A stretch of DNA of 8,372 nt from Desulfovibrionaceae bacterium UBA3823 (lineage in GTDB: Bacteria; Desulfobacterota; Desulfovibrionia; Desulfovibrionales; Desulfovibrionaceae). The stretch lies in NCBI GenBank assembly GCA_002369295.1, contig DFDR01000256.1, positions 1-8,372 of the forward strand, in the 5' to 3' direction. The position numbers and the translations under genes are program-made. The notes under the pieces are model-generated. The model ran no database searches and was not told the origin of the DNA. It saw nothing but the letters and a program-made list of their open reading frames with translations. Shown in pieces: positions 1-8,170 of the stretch; the stretch's first letter is position 1; each line of letters begins with the position of its first letter.

Positions 1-36
1 CACTACGCTTTCTTCACCGTTTGGCACCCTATCGAC

Positions 37-42
37 AAGGAG
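37..42 (+). promoter_or_regulatory. Shine-Dalgarno of the DUF805 gene, inside a small hairpin loop
   Basis: AAGGAG lies six bases before the ATG at 49 and fixes that start. The bases GACAA (34-38) and TTGTC (44-48) are perfect complements. Part of the ribosome binding site (GGAGT, 39-43) therefore sits in the loop of a 5-bp hairpin that directly abuts the start codon. Only 48 bases precede the gene in the window, and no promoter can be recognised in them. Confidence 0.75.
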
Positions 43-48
43 TTTGTC

Positions 49-1311
49 ATGTCGCAGGATCCGTCCAGCTACCAGAACGACAAGAGACAGGAGCTGAAAG
101 ACGACGCCGGCAAGTTCGGCGCTTCCGCTCAGCAGGGACAGCAGGCTCCCTACGGCCAGCCCCAGTACGGACAGCCTCAATCCCAGTATGGACAGGCCCC
201 CTATGGCCAGCCTCAGTACGGGCAGCCCCAGCCCCAGTATGGCCAGCCCGAACAGCAGCCCGACGCCCCCTACGGCCAGCCGGCCCCGCAGTACGGACAG
301 CCTGCGCCTGAACAGGCCCAGCAGCCGGAAGCCCAGCCCCAGCCCGAAGGGCCGTCCGAGCACCCCCAGTACGGACAGCCCGCGCCCGAACAGGCCCAGC
401 AGCCTCCTTTCTCCCAGTCCGGACAGCCCCCGTACGGTCAGCCTGGCCAGCCCTATCCCGGCATGCCGGGACAGCCTTTCCAGCCCGGACAGCCGACCTA
501 CGGCCAGCCTGGCGCCTTTGGTCAGCAGCCGCCTTTCGGTCAGCCCGGCCAGCGTCCGCCCTTCGGACAGCCGGGCCCCCAGGGCATGCCCGGCCAGTTC
601 CCCGGACAGTTCCCTGGCCAGATCCCCGGACAGGCGCCTGCCCAGCGCATGCTCGCCTTCCCTGAAGCCGTCGAGATCTGCCTGCGCAAGTACTTCAACG
701 TCAATGGCCGCGCCAGCCGCTCCGAACTCTGGTGGTTCTTGCTGGCGATTTTCGTCGTGAACCTCGTCATCGGCATGGCGGGCAATGCCGTCAACGGAAC
801 GGCAGGCACGTACGCCCAGTCCATCTTCGGCCTCCTCATTGCCCCCGCCCAGATCTGCGCCATCGCCCGCCGCCTCCACGACACGGGCAAGTCGGGATGG
901 TGGCAGCTACTCTCCCTCACCCTTATCGGCGCCATCCCGGTCATCATCTTCTGCTGCATGCGCTCCAGCCCCATGCCCAACATGTACGGCGACGTGCCGA
1001 ACCGTCCAGGCGAGCCCTCCGAGCTTGAACGCCTGCGCGGCCAGCGTGCCCAGGGCGGTCCCAGGCCGCCCTTCGGCGGCCAGCCTGGCGCCTTCCCGGG
1101 ACAGCCTGGCCAGCCCCAGCAGCCGCCTTTCGGCCAGTCCCAGAACTACGGCCAGCCCCAGCAGTTCGGTCAAGCCGCTCCCCAGGCACCCTATGGCCAG
1201 CCACAGCAGCCTGGACAGCCCAGTCCCTATGGACAGCAGCCCCAGGCGCCCTACGGCCAGCCACAGCAGCCTGGACAGCCCGGACAGCCTCAGAACTACG
1301 GCCAGCAGTAG
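49..1311 (+). CDS. DUF805 membrane protein with P/Q/G/Y-rich repeat arms
   Basis: This 420-residue protein has three parts. Residues 1 to about 203 are a low-complexity arm built from YGQP, FGQPGQ and PGQF-type units. Residues about 204-315 are a DUF805 domain, recognised by [11 protein letters not shown] (from residue 220) and [12 protein letters not shown] (274-285). About three hydrophobic segments lie near 227-245, 258-272 and 288-305. Residues about 335-420 are a second arm of the same composition. DUF805 proteins are small inner-membrane proteins of unknown biochemical role; many are only the 100-150 residue domain, so the arms make up most of this one. There is no signal peptide, and the long polar N-terminal arm is expected in the cytoplasm (inference). 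The start at 49 is set by AAGGAG at 37-42. The 60-bp and 78-bp repeats inside the gene differ only at synonymous positions, which supports this reading frame. The gene stands alone and ends at a strong terminator. The family call is firm; the function is unknown. Confidence 0.93.
   Translation: MSQDPSSYQNDKRQELKDDAGKFGASAQQGQQAPYGQPQYGQPQSQYGQAPYGQPQYGQPQPQYGQPEQQPDAPYGQPAPQYGQPAPEQAQQPEAQPQPEGPSEHPQYGQPAPEQAQQPPFSQSGQPPYGQPGQPYPGMPGQPFQPGQPTYGQPGAFGQQPPFGQPGQRPPFGQPGPQGMPGQFPGQFPGQIPGQAPAQRMLAFPEAVEICLRKYFNVNGRASRSELWWFLLAIFVVNLVIGMAGNAVNGTAGTYAQSIFGLLIAPAQICAIARRLHDTGKSGWWQLLSLTLIGAIPVIIFCCMRSSPMPNMYGDVPNRPGEPSELERLRGQRAQGGPRPPFGGQPGAFPGQPGQPQQPPFGQSQNYGQPQQFGQAAPQAPYGQPQQPGQPSPYGQQPQAPYGQPQQPGQPGQPQNYGQQ
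289..404 (+). repeat. Two 38-bp copies 78 bp apart in the N-terminal arm of the DUF805 gene
   Basis: Bases 289-326 and 367-404 match at 36 of 38 positions. Both encode [12 protein letters not shown], and both differences (cct/ccc) are silent proline third positions. They are the clearest of many degenerate YGQP-coding repeats between about 145 and 640. Confidence 0.8.
1180..1281 (+). repeat. Two 42-bp copies with 60-bp period in the C-terminal arm of the DUF805 gene
   Basis: Bases 1180-1221 and 1240-1281 match at 40 of 42 positions and encode [13 protein letters not shown] twice. The two differences (gca/gcg and tat/tac) are synonymous. Bases 1195-1221 and 1255-1281 are identical. The pattern suggests a tandem duplication of a 20-codon unit. 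Confidence 0.85.
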
Positions 1312-1332
1312 CCTCCCCCCTTTGCCCTTCTG

Positions 1333-1376
1333 AACGCAGCGGCCCGCTCTTCCTCAAGAGCGGGCCGCTGCGTTTT
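1333..1376 (+). terminator. Intrinsic terminator of the DUF805 gene
   Basis: A 19-bp perfect inverted repeat, AACGCAGCGGCCCGCTCTT (1333-1351) and its complement (1356-1374), encloses a CCTC loop. The T run is TTTT at 1373-1376, partly shared with the stem. It lies 21 bases past the stop. The opposite strand has no T run after the stem, so it appears to work only for plus-strand transcription. Confidence 0.9.
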
Positions 1377-1420
1377 CGGGAAGGAACAAGGCGCCAGCAA
1401 GGCACTGGAGTGCGGGCCGG

Positions 1421-1443
1421 CAGAAAGACGCCCCAGCGGGGCG
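1421..1443 (-). terminator. Probable terminator of the AAA-ATPase-like/PD-(D/E)XK gene
   Basis: On the minus strand CGCCCC (1443-1438) pairs with GGGGCG (1434-1429) around a three-base loop. It is followed by the T-rich tail TCTTTCTG (1428-1421), 10 bases after the stop codon. The stem is short but all G-C. Position and strand fit the gene ending at 1454. Confidence 0.6.
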
Positions 1444-1453
1444 CTCCCAGCCC

Positions 1454-3010
1454 CTACAGGACAGCCTGGCGCAGCTGGCCGTCGGCAACGACAACGAAGG
1501 CCGATACCTTGCGGCTCCCTCCGCCATAGGGCTTGGCATAGTTCCGGCTCAGGATCTGGGTGGCGCCTTCCTTGCGCTTGCTGTCCACCTCGGCGCTGGT
1601 CGGGGCAAACTTGAATTCAATGACAACGATCTGCGTCTCCAGCTGGATGACGATATCGCTGCGACCCTTGAAGGTATGCACTTCGGCATAGGCAATGACG
1701 CCGACGCAGCGCAGCAGCATTAGGAAGAGAGCCCGGAAAAAGTATTCGTTGATCTGATCCTCGAGACCATCATAAGGCAGTTCGCTCAAGGCAACATTGA
1801 AAAAATCAACAATGCGCTGTATATCGCCTTTTCGTAGCGCTCCCCATATATTATTTCCAATCTCTACGCAATCTTTGATACTGTATATATCGCTCAGGTA
1901 CATTATTGAGATTGATTCCAACACTTCTTTATTTGGAAAATCAAGAGTTAAAATGTTTTCATTGATTTTTTCTATTGTTAAATATCCACTCTGATATAAA
2001 AAACTTGAAACATCTGCATTTTCTATATCATGAGAAGATATAAAACTTGAATTCATTTCGATATGTCTTAGCTTTTCTGGATTTTTCACACCATGAATTT
2101 TCATCCATTCAATAACAAATGATGGAGATCCAGAATCATACCAGTAGTTTGCATAGCGTTTTAATCTGAAATAACACAATATTGAGAATGGATTATATAA
2201 TCTCGTGTGCCCATCAAATGAAAACCCATCATAGTATTTTTTTAACCCTGACAACACTTCAGATGGCTTTACCTTTAAACTGTTTGCCGTATTCTCTATC
2301 CACTCTGCAAAATATTCTTCAAGTTCTTTTTGCGTATAGCCAACAATATCACTATATTCATTTGCAAATGAAATATCCAGCAAGTTGTTCATAGCGGAAA
2401 AAACTCCCGCTTTGCTGAACTTCGATATCCCCGTGATAAATAAAAAATATATGTATTTATCGCAGTTTTTAACAATAGTGTAAATAGAGTGCAATTTATC
2501 ACGCATCATTTTTGCATTTTCAATATTCGCAATATTATCTAATATTGGTTTATCGTATTCGTCTATTAAGACGACTATTTCTCCATGATTTTTATACAAA
2601 TTTAATATTATGCTACGCAAAAAATCTCCAGCATTGCTTCTTTCTTTAACATCTATATCATTTATATATGTGTAATCTTTTAGATATGAAATAAATGATT
2701 TCTCGAACTCTTCGTCGTTTTTATACCCAGAAATACCGCTCATATCGATATGTAAGACTGTCCGCGGATTGCTACTCTGGCTCCTTACCCATTGTTCCGC
2801 ATAGAGGCCTTTGAAGAGTTCTGTTTTTCCTTGAAACATCGCTTCTATTGTAGAAAGCGTCAGCGATTTGCCGAAACGACGCGGACGGGAAAGAAAGTAC
2901 CGTGTGCCATTTTCGACAAGATCAACTATCCTTTGCGTCTTGTCGACATAGAGAAAGCCCTGTTTCCGAATGCTTTCAAAGTTCTGCATTCCCACTGGCA
3001 GCTTCTGCAT
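1454..3010 (-). CDS. AAA-ATPase-like / PD-(D/E)XK nuclease family protein (DUF1703 type)
   Basis: The 518-residue protein has the architecture of AAA-ATPase_like (PF09820) followed by a PD-(D/E)XK nuclease-superfamily domain (PF08011). It opens with the family's usual KLPVGMQNFE and VDKT. A Walker A-like RPRRFGKSL has GKS at 47-49, and the Walker B-like VVLIDEYDKP is at about 146-155. TGISKFSKAGVFS follows near 193, then YYDGFSF and YNPFSIL. The C-terminal nuclease-like core shows E443, D452 and E465-x-K467 (IEFKF), then GATQI. The start at 3010 is chosen because GAGGTGA sits just upstream and relatives start at this point. The in-frame ATG at 3031 has AAGG too close to it. Sampled lines from about 1800 to 2780 are 27-30% GC, while the 3' end is 53% or more and the 5' end about 48%, so the gene looks foreign and possibly recombined. 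All motifs and the frame are intact. These proteins are often present in many paralogous copies; their biological role is not established, although ATP binding and DNA cleavage are inferred from the domains. Confidence 0.93.
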   Translation of the reverse strand: MQKLPVGMQNFESIRKQGFLYVDKTQRIVDLVENGTRYFLSRPRRFGKSLTLSTIEAMFQGKTELFKGLYAEQWVRSQSSNPRTVLHIDMSGISGYKNDEEFEKSFISYLKDYTYINDIDVKERSNAGDFLRSIILNLYKNHGEIVVLIDEYDKPILDNIANIENAKMMRDKLHSIYTIVKNCDKYIYFLFITGISKFSKAGVFSAMNNLLDISFANEYSDIVGYTQKELEEYFAEWIENTANSLKVKPSEVLSGLKKYYDGFSFDGHTRLYNPFSILCYFRLKRYANYWYDSGSPSFVIEWMKIHGVKNPEKLRHIEMNSSFISSHDIENADVSSFLYQSGYLTIEKINENILTLDFPNKEVLESISIMYLSDIYSIKDCVEIGNNIWGALRKGDIQRIVDFFNVALSELPYDGLEDQINEYFFRALFLMLLRCVGVIAYAEVHTFKGRSDIVIQLETQIVVIEFKFAPTSAEVDSKRKEGATQILSRNYAKPYGGGSRKVSAFVVVADGQLRQAVL

Positions 3011-3137
3011 CGCGTCACCTCGCCACGCCATCCTTCATCTATCTGGAGCGCCAGCAGCCCCGGCATCCACGACTGCAAGCCGATGCCTGTCGGTCAGCAC
3101 CGCCATGCCGGCTGGCTTGGCACCCCATCCTGGGCTG

Positions 3138-3167
3138 TTGTTAGGGGAAAGCAGGACGATTGTCCAA
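3138..3167 (-). promoter_or_regulatory. Weak candidate promoter upstream of the AAA-ATPase-like gene
   Basis: On the minus strand TTGGAC (3167-3162) and TAACAA (3143-3138) are separated by 18 bases and could be -35 and -10 elements. They lie about 130 bases before the start at 3010 and after the preceding terminator at 3200-3227, so the gene needs a promoter somewhere here. The match to consensus is modest. Nothing else was recognised in 3011-3199. Confidence 0.2.
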
Positions 3168-3199
3168 CACCGCGCCTGTCCGTCGCTCCCAGACAACAA

Positions 3200-3227
3200 C
3201 GGCCGGCCCCTTCGAAGGAGCCGGCCG
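3200..3227 (-). terminator. Intrinsic terminator after the Skp-like lipoprotein gene
   Basis: On the minus strand CGGCCGGCTCCTT pairs with AAGGGGCCGGCCG, giving 13 pairs including one G-U. The T-rich stretch TTGTTGTCT (3199-3191) follows. It starts 26 bases after the stop codon of the gene ending at 3254. It closes the dus-ispH-selB-lipoprotein run and insulates the AT-rich gene downstream. Confidence 0.85.
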
Positions 3228-3253
3228 CAGAAAAAGCTGGAGACAAAAAGCGG

Positions 3254-3979
3254 CTACTTCTCTTTGTCCTTCTTGGACTTGTCCTGCTTAGAGGCATTCT
3301 GCCTGGACTTGTCCTGCTTGGACGCATCCTGCACGGATTTGTCCTGCTTGGCTTCACCAGACTTGCCCATCTCGGACGTGGGCGCTTCAGGCTTGGCAGC
3401 CTCGGGTTTGGCTTCAGCGGGCTTGGCTTCCTCGGACTTGGCCGCCTCGGGCTTGGCTTCAGCGGGAGCCTTGTCGTCTTCGGCCTTGGGTTCGTCGGAA
3501 GTCACGGCCTTGAACTCGATATGCTTCTTGTTGAGATCATCCAGAATCATGTCGGTGATGTCCAGGGCCTTGTCGTAGTCGAGGACGGCTTCGGAGCGCA
3601 CGATGGCGCCGAGGCCCTTCTGCTGGCGGTATTCCTTCACGGTGCGCAGAATGTGGTCGAGCAGCACGTTGTTCACGTTCTGCTCTTCGGCCTGCATGCG
3701 CTGCTGGAGGCTGAGATAGAGGGTCTGGAATTCCGCCCTGACCTTCTCGTCTTTGGTGTCGGCCTGCAGCTTGTCCTGCAGGGCAAGTATCCTGTCGTTG
3801 AAGGACTTCTGGGTCTTCTCCAGGAAGGCGTTGGCGGCCTTGCCGGGCTCGCTGTCGCGCACGAGGCGGGAGAGATCGACGATGCCCACCGTGGGGGCGT
3901 TCTTGGAGGAGCTCTGCTCGCAGGCGCCGAGGCAGAGGACGAGGGCCAGAAGCAGGGAGAGAATGAAGCGCTGGTGCAT
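3254..3979 (-). CDS. Skp/OmpH-family periplasmic lipoprotein with charged repeat tail
   Basis: The 241-residue product begins with a lipoprotein signal peptide: basic HQR, a hydrophobic core, and the lipobox LGAC with the acylated cysteine at 20. After a short Ser-rich linker comes an OmpH/Skp-like region at about 31-157. It starts VGIVDLSRLV, continues into long helices predicted to be coiled-coil (about 45-120), and ends in the strand-rich GLGAIVRSEAVLDYDKALDITDMILDDLN. Skp is a periplasmic chaperone for outer-membrane proteins; a related chaperone or envelope role is inferred, here anchored to a membrane. The tail (161-241) is unusual: AKPEAA-type repeats, then three KQDKS units spaced 10 residues apart, then a very basic end. 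The residue after the cysteine is Glu, so sorting to the outer membrane is likely but not certain. AAGGA lies about ten bases before the ATG. It is the last gene of the minus-strand run, 80 bp after selB, and is followed by a strong terminator. Confidence 0.88.
   Translation of the reverse strand: MHQRFILSLLLALVLCLGACEQSSSKNAPTVGIVDLSRLVRDSEPGKAANAFLEKTQKSFNDRILALQDKLQADTKDEKVRAEFQTLYLSLQQRMQAEEQNVNNVLLDHILRTVKEYRQQKGLGAIVRSEAVLDYDKALDITDMILDDLNKKHIEFKAVTSDEPKAEDDKAPAEAKPEAAKSEEAKPAEAKPEAAKPEAPTSEMGKSGEAKQDKSVQDASKQDKSRQNASKQDKSKKDKEK
3279..3350 (-). repeat. 30-bp tandem units encoding KQDKS repeats
   Basis: The plus-strand string gtcctgctt recurs at 3281, 3311 and 3341, an exact 30-base spacing. 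On the coding strand each unit gives KQDKS followed by VQDAS or RQNAS. The units lie at the 3' end of the lipoprotein gene and are likely to vary in number between strains. Confidence 0.8.
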
Positions 3980-4059
3980 GATGCGTGGTTCCTTAGCAGT
4001 GTCGAATGTGAGGGATGCGGCGTGGGGCCGCTTGCGTGCGGCGAGGTGAACCCGAACTA

Positions 4060-6033
<1,974 letters not shown>

Positions 6034-6050
6034 GATCTCTCCTCCCCGCT

Positions 6051-6100
6051 GCCTGGTTCGGCCTGCTCCGCGCCTGCCTGGTTCGGCCGGCTCCGCCTCT
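6051..6100. repeat. 25-bp tandem duplication in the ispH-selB spacer
   Basis: Bases 6051-6075 and 6076-6100 match at 22 of 25 positions, with the first 21 differing at one base. Each unit carries GCCTGGTTCGGCC. The duplication fills most of the 72-bp gap between the ispH stop and the selB Shine-Dalgarno. No terminator or promoter is recognisable in it. Confidence 0.85.
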
Positions 6101-6105
6101 CGCGC

Positions 6106-6969
6106 TTAGGCCATGCCGCGCAGGCGGTCTTCGGCGGCGTCGATGAGCGCCTTGGGCGTGGACGCGCCGGCAGTGAGGCCAACGGTCCTGACGCCCCTGA
6201 AAAACTCTTCCGCAAGCTCGTCTGCCGTCTCCACGTGGTAGGTGGCAACGCCCGCCTCGCTGGCAAGGGCCGCCAGCCTGCGCGTGTTGCCGCTCTGGCG
6301 TCCGCCCACGATGACCATGGCGTCCACCTGGCCGGCCAGGGATCTGGCCTCGGCCTGGCGCTCGCCCGTGGCGTCGCAGATGGTGGAGAGCACCTGGAGG
6401 TTGGGAAGCCTGGCCGCGAGGCGGGTGCGGATCTCCTCGAAGATGGTGGCGTCCTGCGTGGTCTGCGAGGCGAGCACCCAGGACTGTGCCGGATCGAGCT
6501 CCTCGGCCTGCAGGGCTTCGAGGGAGGCGAAGACGACGCTGGGGCCGTGGGCGTAGGAGATGAGTCCCCTAACCTCGGGATGGTCGGCGTCGCCGAAGAG
6601 CAGCAGCGAGGACCCGCCGGCCGTGGCCCGCTCGATGGCGGTCTGGGCGTTCTTCACGCGGGGGCAGGTGGCGTCCATGAGCGTGGCGCCGCAAGCCTTG
6701 AGCCTGGCTTCCTCGTCCTGCGGGATGCCGTGGGCGCGAATGACGACCGAGTCGCCGGACCGCGCTTCGGCGGGATCGTGGAGGCAGGCCACGCCCTTCT
6801 CCTCGTAGTCCCTGAGCACCTGCGGGTTGTGGATGATGGGCCCGAAGGTGCAGATGCGCCTGGCGGGCCTGCCGTCCTGGCCGTTTTTGCGCAGGGCGGT
6901 GTCGAGCTTGTGCAGGGCGAGGCTCACGCCCATGCAGAAGCCGGCTGTGGCTGCTCTCTTGACTTCCAT
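6106..6969 (-). CDS. ispH: 4-hydroxy-3-methylbut-2-enyl diphosphate reductase (IspH/LytB)
   Basis: IspH performs the last step of the MEP pathway in the cytoplasm, reducing HMBPP to isopentenyl and dimethylallyl diphosphate with an iron-sulfur cluster. All cluster and active-site positions are visible. The three cysteines are C12 (AGFCMGV), C102 (DATCPRVK) and C198 ([10 protein letters not shown]). Substrate-binding residues include H47 (IIHNPQV), H80 (RAHGIP), H130 with E132 (DHPEVRG), T170 (SQTT) and S226/N228 (GRQSGNT), with AGASTP near the end. The product is 287 residues, a little shorter than the roughly 315 of E. coli. ATG at 6969 is preferred. A GTG at 6978 is also in frame, but its upstream GGAGGA would touch it, whereas the GGAGGAG stretch (6978-6987) is well spaced for the ATG. 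That ribosome site lies in the last Glu codons of dus, and the stop of dus is five bases upstream, so translation of the two is probably coupled. Confidence 0.97.
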   Translation of the reverse strand: MEVKRAATAGFCMGVSLALHKLDTALRKNGQDGRPARRICTFGPIIHNPQVLRDYEEKGVACLHDPAEARSGDSVVIRAHGIPQDEEARLKACGATLMDATCPRVKNAQTAIERATAGGSSLLLFGDADHPEVRGLISYAHGPSVVFASLEALQAEELDPAQSWVLASQTTQDATIFEEIRTRLAARLPNLQVLSTICDATGERQAEARSLAGQVDAMVIVGGRQSGNTRRLAALASEAGVATYHVETADELAEEFFRGVRTVGLTAGASTPKALIDAAEDRLRGMA

Positions 6970-6974
6970 GGCTG

Positions 6975-8069
6975 TCACTCCTCCTCCGGCAGGCCGGCTG
7001 GCCTGCAGGACGGTTCTGGCGGATCAAACTTGTCGAGCTTCACGGGCGCGGCGTCCCCGGCGCCGCTGGCGCAGCCTGCGAGAAAATCGTCGAGAATGCC
7101 GTCAAGCTCCTCGAGGCGCTGGCAGGCGCAGAGGCGCTGGCGGAGCAGGCGGACGCCGGGCAGGGAGCGCACGTAGCGGGGAACAATGCTGCGCAGGCGG
7201 TACAAGGCATTATCTTCCGAGCCCAGACTGCCGATAAGCTCCATGTGGCGCCTGATCAGGCGCCTGAGCTCTCCCGCGGGGATCTCCCCTGCAGGCTCCC
7301 CGCGCAGGAGAGCGGCATGCTCTCTGAAAATCGACGGCCTCGTGAGCGCGCCCCTGGCGTACATGACGCCGTCGGCGCCGGTCTCCTTCAGGCACCTGAC
7401 GCCGTCTTCGGCGGTGAACAGGTCGCCTGAGGCAAGCACCGGAATGCCAAGCCTGCGCTTGGCTTCGGCAATGGCCTCCCAGTGCGCCTGCCCGCCAAAG
7501 CCCTCCTGGGCCGTGCGCGGGTGCAGCGTCACCAGGCCGGCCCCGGCGTCCTCGAGGCGCAGGGCGCAGTCGAGCCAGTTGACGGCGTCGTTCCTGACCC
7601 CGAGCCTGAGCTTGAAGCTCACGTGCCCGGGGGCGGCGGCATCGATCATGGCCTTCGCGCAGGCAAGGGCGTTGTCCAGATCGCGCAGCATGGCCGACCC
7701 CGCGCCCTGCCGCGCCACCTTGGGCACGGAGCAGCCCATGTTGAGGTCGAACCAGGCAAAGCCCTGCGCGCGCAGGCGCCTAACGGCCCAGCCAAGGCAG
7801 TCCGCTTCGGCGCCGAAGAGCTGGACGACGAGCGGGCTGTCCCAGGGCACCGTCTCCAGCACCTTCCAGGTGTTGAGCCCGTCGTACCAGAGCCCCTTGG
7901 CGCTCACCATCTCGGTGACGCAGCACGCGGCCCCCTCCTCGCGACAAAGCGTGCGGAAGGGGAGATCGCTGTAGCCTGCCAGGGGCGCAAGCCAGGGCTT
8001 GTCCCAGCCAAGCGGGAGCTTTTCCGGCTGCTGGGGCGCTGGCTCCACCCGCGGCCGCAACGACTTCAT
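6975..8069 (-). CDS. dusB: tRNA-dihydrouridine synthase, DusB/NifR3-like
   Basis: Dus enzymes are FMN-dependent and reduce specific uridines of tRNA to dihydrouridine using NADPH. The 364-residue product shows the TIM-barrel signatures in order: LAPLAGYSDLPFR (27-39, FMN phosphate side), VQLFG (82-86), FDLNMGCSVPKV with catalytic C113, FKLRLG with K153, LHPRTAQ with H183 and R185, ASGDL (213-217) and GVMYARGAL (234-242). VPKVARQGAGSAML resembles the DusB/NifR3 subgroup; the exact subclass is not proven. The residue after the catalytic cysteine is Ser where most relatives have Pro. The start at 8069 is chosen because homologous sequence begins soon after it, and AAAGGAGG and AAAGG lie upstream. 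The open frame runs on to 8243, but that extension is Gly/Arg-rich and resembles no Dus sequence. It is probably the first recognised gene of the minus-strand run, five bases before ispH. Confidence 0.93.
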   Translation of the reverse strand: MKSLRPRVEPAPQQPEKLPLGWDKPWLAPLAGYSDLPFRTLCREEGAACCVTEMVSAKGLWYDGLNTWKVLETVPWDSPLVVQLFGAEADCLGWAVRRLRAQGFAWFDLNMGCSVPKVARQGAGSAMLRDLDNALACAKAMIDAAAPGHVSFKLRLGVRNDAVNWLDCALRLEDAGAGLVTLHPRTAQEGFGGQAHWEAIAEAKRRLGIPVLASGDLFTAEDGVRCLKETGADGVMYARGALTRPSIFREHAALLRGEPAGEIPAGELRRLIRRHMELIGSLGSEDNALYRLRSIVPRYVRSLPGVRLLRQRLCACQRLEELDGILDDFLAGCASGAGDAAPVKLDKFDPPEPSCRPAGLPEEE

Positions 8070-8105
8070 ACCGACCTTTGCCTCCTTTCCTGCTTCCTTC
8101 CGGCG

Positions 8106-8167
8106 CTGGCAGGCTCCCGGTTCCGGGACCTGCCGGCGTTCCGCACTGTAGCCGTAAAACCTGCCAG
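8106..8167 (-). promoter_or_regulatory. Structured leader upstream of dus with alternative pairings
   Basis: Bases 8108-8134 form a strong hairpin: GGCAGG pairs with CCTGCC, and TCCCGG pairs with CCGGGA over a two-base loop, with one bulged base. The element CTGGCAGG (plus strand, 8106-8113) is also the perfect complement of CCTGCCAG (8160-8167), so two mutually exclusive structures are possible in the minus-strand transcript. The spacing is compatible with a cis-acting leader about 40 to 100 bases before the dus start. Neither form has a T run, so it is not a classical attenuator. Its function is not known. Confidence 0.35.
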
Positions 8168-8170
8168 TGC

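Noticed and set aside
49..640. Regularly spaced repeats considered as a CRISPR-like array
   Set aside because: The units are degenerate, unequal in spacing and in a coding frame with codon-periodic changes. There are no unique spacers and no cas genes.
188..1333. Long overlapping plus-strand frames (Ser/Pro-rich) inside the DUF805 gene
   Set aside because: They arise because the YGQP-coding repeats lack stops in other frames. Silent-only repeat differences and the DUF805 motifs support the frame starting at 49.
4026..4048. Small GC-rich hairpin in the selB-lipoprotein spacer as a terminator
   Set aside because: GCCGC and GCGGC can pair across six bases, but no T run follows on the transcribed strand, so termination is not supported.
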